Shown here: piece by piece, positions 58,094 through 64,000 of the stretch | Position numbering within the stretch: position 1 is the stretch's first letter | Layout of the letters: every line of letters starts with the position of its first letter | Assembly (NCBI GenBank): GCA_026874595.1 | Contig: CM049315.1 | Coordinates: forward strand, 62,181,389 to 62,245,388 | Origin: Sipunculus nudus | Taxonomy: Eukaryota; Annelida; Sipuncula; Golfingiida; Sipunculidae | Reading direction: 5' to 3' | DNA: 64,000 bases | Program-made: the position numbers and the translations under genes | The notes under the pieces: generated by a model | What the model was told of the DNA's origin: nothing | Database searches by the model: none | The model's input: the letters and a program-made list of their open reading frames with translations, nothing else

Positions 58094-59800
58094 ACACTTT
58101 TAGCTCAGCTGACTTTAAGTCGTCTGAGCTATAGCGATCCCCCTTTGTCCGTCCTCCGTCCGGCCGTCCGTCTGGCCGTCCGTCCGTTAACAGGGCACAA
58201 ATCGTAACCGAAAGAACTAGAAACTTCTAACTGTACATCCATGGAGGTCCTGGGCAAATCTCCTTGGAAACCTGGAATTAGGTCACGGTGACCTATATTT
58301 TGTGACTTACGGGCCGAAAGCATGAATTGAGAACCAAGACAGTCAGACGAGGCACAAATTGTATCTATGAGGCCTAAAAACCTTTAACCTTACATTTTGG
58401 GATATCCTAGGTAGATGTTCTTGGAAACCTGAAACTAGGTCACTGTGACCTATATTCTGCGACCTATAGGAAAATATGTCAAATGAGCAACCTGAATGTC
58501 AGATGGGGACATATCGTATCTGTTGAGCCTAGAATCTTCTTACACAATATCCTGGGAGTTTCTTTGCAAATCTCCTGGGAAAACCTAAAATTAAGTCATG
58601 GTGACCTATATTTTATGACCTACTGGCCGAAAACATGATTTTTAGCATCCAGACAGTCGGAAGGGGCACAAATTGATCAATAAGGCCTAGAATCCTCCAA
58701 TGTGACTTTTAGGGAGGTCCTAGGCAAATCTACTTGGAAATCTGAAATTAGGTCATAATGACCTATATTTTGTGACCTACATGCTGAAAACATGATTTCG
58801 TGCACCCTGAATGTCAGATGAGGACAAATCTTTTAAGTCTATATCCTGGGAGTTTCTAGGCAAATCTCTTTGGAAACCTGAAATTAGGTCATAGTGGCCT
58901 TTATTTTGTGACCTGTTGGCCGAAAACATGATTTTGAGCACTCATACAATCAGATGACACACAAATAGTATCCAATAGGCCTAGAATCCTCTAACATGAC
59001 ATTCAGGGAGGTCCTAAGCAAATGTCCTTGGAAACCTGAAATTAGGTCACTGTGATCTATATTCTGCGAACTATAGGAAAAAGATGTCGTATAAACACCG
59101 TGAATGTCAGATGGTGACAAACGGTATCCGCAAGACCTAGAATCTTTTTACACAATTTCCTGGGAGGCTCTAGGCATATCTCCTTGGAAACCAGAAATTA
59201 GGTCATGGTGACCTACATTTTGTGACCTTCGAGGCAAAAACCGGATTCTGAGCATCCAGAATGACAGGCAGGGCAAAAATTGTATTTGTTAGGCCTAGAA
59301 TCTTCTAATGTAAAATTCTGAGACGTCCTTTGCAAATGTCTGTGGAAAACTGAAATTTGGTCACCACGACCTATATTTTGTGACCTTTAGTAAAAGAAGT
59401 CATAAAGACACCCAGACAGTCAGTTAGGGCACACATTGTATCTGTTAGGCCTAGCATCTTCTAATGTAACATTCTGAGACGTCCTTGGAAACCAGAAATT
59501 AGGTTATAGTGACCTATATTTTGTGACCTATGGGCTGAAAAATGGTTTTAAGCACCCAGGCAGACTAGGCACTAATTGTATCTATTAGCCCTAGAATCTT
59601 CTAACATAACATGCAGGGAAATCCTTGGCAATTCTCCTTGGAAACCTGAAATTGGATCATGGTGACCTATATTCTGCTAGCTTTGGACCAGAAACATGAT
59701 TTTGAGCACCCAGACAGACAGGGTACAAATTGTATCCATTTTCCTTTGAACCCTCAATTGTGAAATCCAAGGGGGTCCTGGACAGGTCTCCTATGAATCC
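58094..59800 (-). repeat. tandem ~150-bp repeat family with terminal hairpin (inverse of the 11.9-14.0 kb family)
   Basis: The left edge AGCTCAGCTGACTTTAAGTC then GTCTGAGCTATAG forms a hairpin and is followed by CCGTCCGTCCGTTAACAGGG. About 10-11 degenerate units follow at about 150-160 bases, each with GCCTAGAATCTTCTAA, GGAGGTCCT-GGCAAATCTCC, TTGGAAACCTGAAATTAGGT and CATGGTGACCTATATTTTGT. The reverse complement matches the 11.9-14.0 kb units. Confidence 0.85.
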
Positions 59801-62582
59801 TGAATTTTTTTATTTTCTCTCCATTTTTTCAACACTGAAACTTTAGCCATAGGCTATTCTCATAGACAATATATAACATTAATAAAAAAACGAGCACCCA
59901 GTCTAAATAAGCTGAGCGTCATGGCCCATAGGCCACTTTTTTTAATTAAAATCCTTTGGGGTCCGAAAAGTTTTCTACCTCGTCTGTCTCTACTGTCTAA
60001 AAGAAAATTTTGCCAGTATCGACCCTAGGATAGCGGCATGGACCAATATACATGTTTAGTAACCTTTTTAGATTGTGCATATAGGGCAACAGTTAAAAAT
60101 AATATGATTATTTTCATTCAAAGTCATTTTCTAGAAGAGACAGGTCTGACCTTTTAAATATCCCAAGCAAGAGTTTTATTCGGATCCTGTGTCAAAACAT
60201 TATCGAAATATATGTGCCCCGTGAGGTATAAGAAATCCATAAAAATTAAAGAGAAATTTCATTTAAGAGTTGTTAGAAAGAAATTGACAAGAATTATTTT
60301 CATTTGTTACACGTTTTATAGTATAAAAATCTATAATGACCGCTATAATAAGTACACATCTCGATGTTTCAATATACCATTCGATGCGAAAGGTACAATT
60401 ATATTTGATCAAACAGGAATCGATATCATAATATAGGTACATCCTAAAAGGATTTCACTCAACAAATTGTATTGAGTCTCCAAAGTATATATAATTTGTA
60501 TTTCATGAGAAAATATTACATGTTTAGTTCATCTGTCCTTATAAAGATTCTTGAACGTTTTCCCACGTGCTGCCTGCTAGTCTAAGAGCTGAACATTATT
60601 ATATGAATAAAAAACATATGTTTTAACGTATATTACGCTTTATCTGCATGTGACAAGTGGTTACATATTTACCTTTTCAAACAATGAATTTCTCTGTTTA
60701 AATATCGGTAAAGTATCGATAATTGGTCACCCGACCTTTGTTTGTAACCGAAATTCAACAGATAACTATAATAATCCCAATATTCAAAAATGAAATAAAA
60801 CACACCCATAAAGATGACATGACCTCTCTGGTCTTAAAGTATATTTTGTATCATATCATATTCTAGCATTATTGGCAATACATAGTACTAGTAACTCCTA
60901 TCTACATGCATCTGTTGTTCTTCAAATCTGTTTGTTTCCTGAGCGAGTATTTTGCAAGTATGTTTGCAAATTTATTTGCAAGTATAAGAAAAAAATGTTC
61001 TTCTAACTTTATGTTAATCAGGCATGGACAAGGAAATATCCATATTTCTGATTACTTGAAACTATTCATTTGACGTTCTTTGTCGCAACTTTTTTTTTAT
61101 CTCAATGCTTTGTAAAGAATAAACTGTGCAAACTTCAAGTTTTAGTATGTGCAAGGTTACCAAAGGTCAACGTGTTGATCTTCATCTTTGCAACCATTGC
61201 TGAGAAATGTTAAGTATGGATTTTCAGATAATAATATCTAGATTTATAGGTAAATGAGATTATATTTATCCGTGACACACGTCATTTTTTTATCCATTGG
61301 GAAGTAACTGTTTGCCTTAACGGCAACTGTAGGTGTCACTATATTTGGTAGCCAACAATGTGACTGATCAGTAAGCACACCAACTTTCTGGGTTGCTGAG
61401 AAATATGAGTTTTAGTGTGAATTTTCACTGTCAATGGGCTAATCTTGTCAATATGTCGCAGATTGAGAAATTGGTGGGCTAACATTCCTCTAGACAACAA
61501 CACATGTTTGAATGAACTTTTCTCATATATTTTTCAGTTAAAAACATTTTTTTTAACAGTGGGGAAAACATAAAGGTGGCATAATCATTTTAAAATTTGA
61601 ACTTCTTTATGAAAAGAACTAATAATGACAGTTAAAACCTTGACATGTTGGTCAGAATGAAACATGAAGTCAACATTTTTGAGGTTTCGTGTTTGTGAAT
61701 TGTGCCCGTGTAACTCCCGACTACACGACAAAGTAAACAGGCATCGTTATCGCTAAGCATTTCTGAAGTTAGCTCTGTCAAAAACCAGATAAATTTCACA
61801 ACTAGTCATATAACTATTAAAGCCTAAATTTCCATATGTTTTTTATCATATACGGTAATCATTAGCTAGTCTTTATGACAATTAATGTAACTCCTTCACT
61901 GTCAAACTCTTTTAAGAAATTTAGATAAAAGGTTCATTACAATAGTTTGACTATATCACTATTGTCCTTTAATACACAAAAATAAAGATAATTGCAGTCA
62001 AAGATATGCTTTGAGCCTCCCATTTGTCCTGTCATCCTGATTATAAAACCAGTATTATAATAAAACACTCGGGTTATTTTATTTATAACATTAAAAATTT
62101 CGAAATCTTATATTGTAAAGCCATATTTGTTGAAGCCTCTCACCTTCAGCGTGATTCTTGGTTATAATAAGCATTATTAAAACATTATAAAGCATCTAGT
62201 CTTAGAAATCACTTGTCATTGAAAATTTAAAACCCGCAGTTTTGAGGCATTATGAAAATTGAAATTTACCATTACATTTACCATATTTTCAATATTTCCC
62301 ATGCTATGATTCCTTGGGTCTTTCAGCATGTCAGTCTAGGGACCTAAAAGAAATGCCTGGTGTCAAAATAATTTCGTTTGCAATTTGTTTCAAGTGAAAG
62401 CCTATTTATACTGGACTATGTGTAATATAATAAGACTCGAGTCAATAGCTCACTGATGTATCCTATGCAGTTGCATGAAAGAACTGTTCGCTGTGTTTGG
62501 CTGACGTTTCATTCTATTTCCCCTTCTGACCAATTAAATAACATAATTTTGGAAGTGATACATTCCTGTACTTTTTTTTCAG
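59801..62582. other. gene-less stretch
   Basis: AT-rich with no repeats or domains recognised. A 74-codon frame at 60212-60436 has no recognisable domain. Confidence 0.45.
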
Positions 62583-62665
62583 AAAAATGCCAGAACTCAA
62601 AATCAATGCTGTAAACCAGGGGGTACAGAACCAACAGCTGTTTTATCATCGGCAAGAAAGAAGAG
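62583..62665 (+). CDS. weak candidate exon
   Basis: A strong pyrimidine tract and AG (CTGTACTTTTTTTTCAG) precede a less AT-rich 83-base segment open in two frames and followed by a weak donor GTTAAG. A second strong acceptor (TTTTTTTTCAG) at 63308 precedes an AG-rich open segment ending in TAG at about 63370. Either frame joins to a stop shortly after. It could be the end of an unknown gene or coincidence. Confidence 0.2.
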
Positions 62666-64000
62666 GTTAAGTGCTATTCTTGGTGATTCATGAACGCATG
62701 TTTAAAAAATGCTGCTGTATGGAAGACATTCTGTTCTAGACCAGCACTATATCATTATTATGACTTATCCAGCACACTGAGCACAATATATGCAACTTCT
62801 CAACGTAATTAAGGAAGAGTGCCTTGAAAAAGAAGGTGCTTAACAAGGACAAGTCAGTTCTTATAAGCAATTTGTGGCTGCATTCGATAACTCAGTATTT
62901 GATGTTTTCTTTACATCTTTAGCATTCCACACATTTCCCAAGAAATGACTGTAGACTTTTCAATATGTACTTACTTAAAAAAAATCAGTTTAACGGTACT
63001 TTTTTAATCACTGTGAATATACAGCAGTTACTTACGCTCATTTCAACTTGGCTCGTTTATCCTGTAGTTCATTATCTGTATAGCTCTTCTTTTTTCATTG
63101 ATCTTGGTGATTATGTATACACATCACATTAAAGGTCAATTTGGAAAATGTGATGATAAAGGCTATATCAGGCAAATTTGTTATTTTTAGGGTTTGTCAT
63201 GACGGATTACATCAGAGTAACCTTGTAAACCCTCAGTATGTAAAAGCAGGCCTTTGTGCATAAACGTTGAACAATCACAAAATGTGCTTATTATTAGTTT
63301 TTTTTCAGGAGAAGAAAAGAAATATTGATGTTGAGGGGACTTTGAACACATGCACCAGCATGCTATTGTAGCTGTTAAGAGCAGTAACTTTTTAATGATT
63401 TTTTATATAAACTTGCTTTAACCTTTTTAATATCTGTGTTGCAGTTAGGATTAGGTGTGCTTGGTAAATCATATTTGATACTGTTCCTTTTGCTACTCTT
63501 GTTGCAATTGTTTGCAAGATCTGACTTTTTAGCATTATAGGTTTGAGGAAGACAAGACCCTAGTTTCTTGATAATCATTTTGGACCAGTTACATGTTTTT
63601 TCATATGTGATATCTTAAATCCGTTTCATTGTGTTTATATTTTATCAAAAGTTATGAACATGTTTTGATATGTGTTTTCTATCATAAAAATAGCTCTATT
63701 GAATCTGGGAAATCTAAAACAATTATTTCATGAAGGTTCTTCTGTGCAATACCATAAACTCTGTAAAAATCTGCCCGTCAGGTGTATGGTTTAATATATA
63801 AAGCACTGCCTGAGAGATACATTTTTTTACCAGTTACATTTGAGTTATTGCACCAGGACGGCCATGCCAAGTGTTCATTATTGATGAAATGGACATCAAA
63901 CGATAACAGAAACATGTTTCATGTGACTAGAAATAATTTCGAAACATGTTTTATTTTTTTTTATGTTTTTGAGTCATGAATGAAATGCAAATGTCTTTGA
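62666..64000. other. gene-less stretch to window end
   Basis: Apart from the weak acceptor at 63308, nothing was recognised. Confidence 0.45.

Noticed and set aside
1-64000. tRNA, 5S rRNA and snRNA genes
   Set aside because: No GGTTCGAATCC-type B box, 5S or U6 signatures were found by eye; a covariance-model scan would settle this.

Overview
The window looks like intergenic and intronic DNA of a large, AT-rich, repeat-dense animal genome. The best guess is a marine bivalve mollusc. The support is general: long (TA)n tracts, homopolymer C/G runs, GT-AG introns, GACGGAC runs with GTCAGCTGAGC hairpins, several LINE relics, solo LTRs, a Penelope-like GIY-YIG fragment and many MITE-like inverted-repeat elements. 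The phylum is inferred, not proven. No operons, tRNAs, rRNAs or CRISPR arrays were seen. Most open frames under about 130 codons are chance or lie inside repeats.

Layout. 1-114: 3' end of a Cys-rich ORF. 473-2239: TIR-like element, with a truncated copy at 46822-48061. 2620-3147: LINE ORF2 tail. 4.7-6.0 kb: tandem repeats. 11.9-14.0 kb: tandem ~330-bp repeat, with an opposite-strand relative at 58.1-59.8 kb. 14226-15856 and 28946-30850: two foldback-like elements whose inverted ends are arrays of a short CCCATATTGTAATAA motif. 17.7-18.0 kb: 31-bp satellite. 18759-19548, 25976-26837 and 49075-49942: three solo LTRs, each with its own 4-bp target-site duplication. 20547-20609: a well-formed minus-strand exon. 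20.97-21.86 kb: 74-bp satellite. 22.8-28.8 kb: old interrupted inverted repeat. 33.8-37.4 kb: LINE relic split by a composite repeat and a MITE. 37.3-46.7 kb: a PIF1-like helicase gene lying between 276-bp, 99% identical inverted arms. 48.86-50.4 kb: LINE RT relic split by the third LTR. 50.5-53.4 kb: Penelope-type GIY-YIG relic and an inverted copy of its upstream part. 54.4-56.7 kb: 71-bp satellite interrupted by a TIR element. 59.8-64 kb: mostly featureless, with two weak exon candidates.

The only sizeable gene with recognisable motifs is the PIF1-like helicase (exons at 38104, 39339, 41259 and 43648). It keeps Walker A, Walker B, the GDFYQLPPV motif and the MRQ motif. Its third exon is out of frame by one base, and the C-terminal helicase motifs are not found, so it is probably a decaying or misassembled copy. 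The inverted arms around it both carry the same short ORF end pointing outward, so the 8.65-kb unit is the best candidate here for an undescribed mobile or duplicated structure. The rest of the window mainly records nested transposon insertions.
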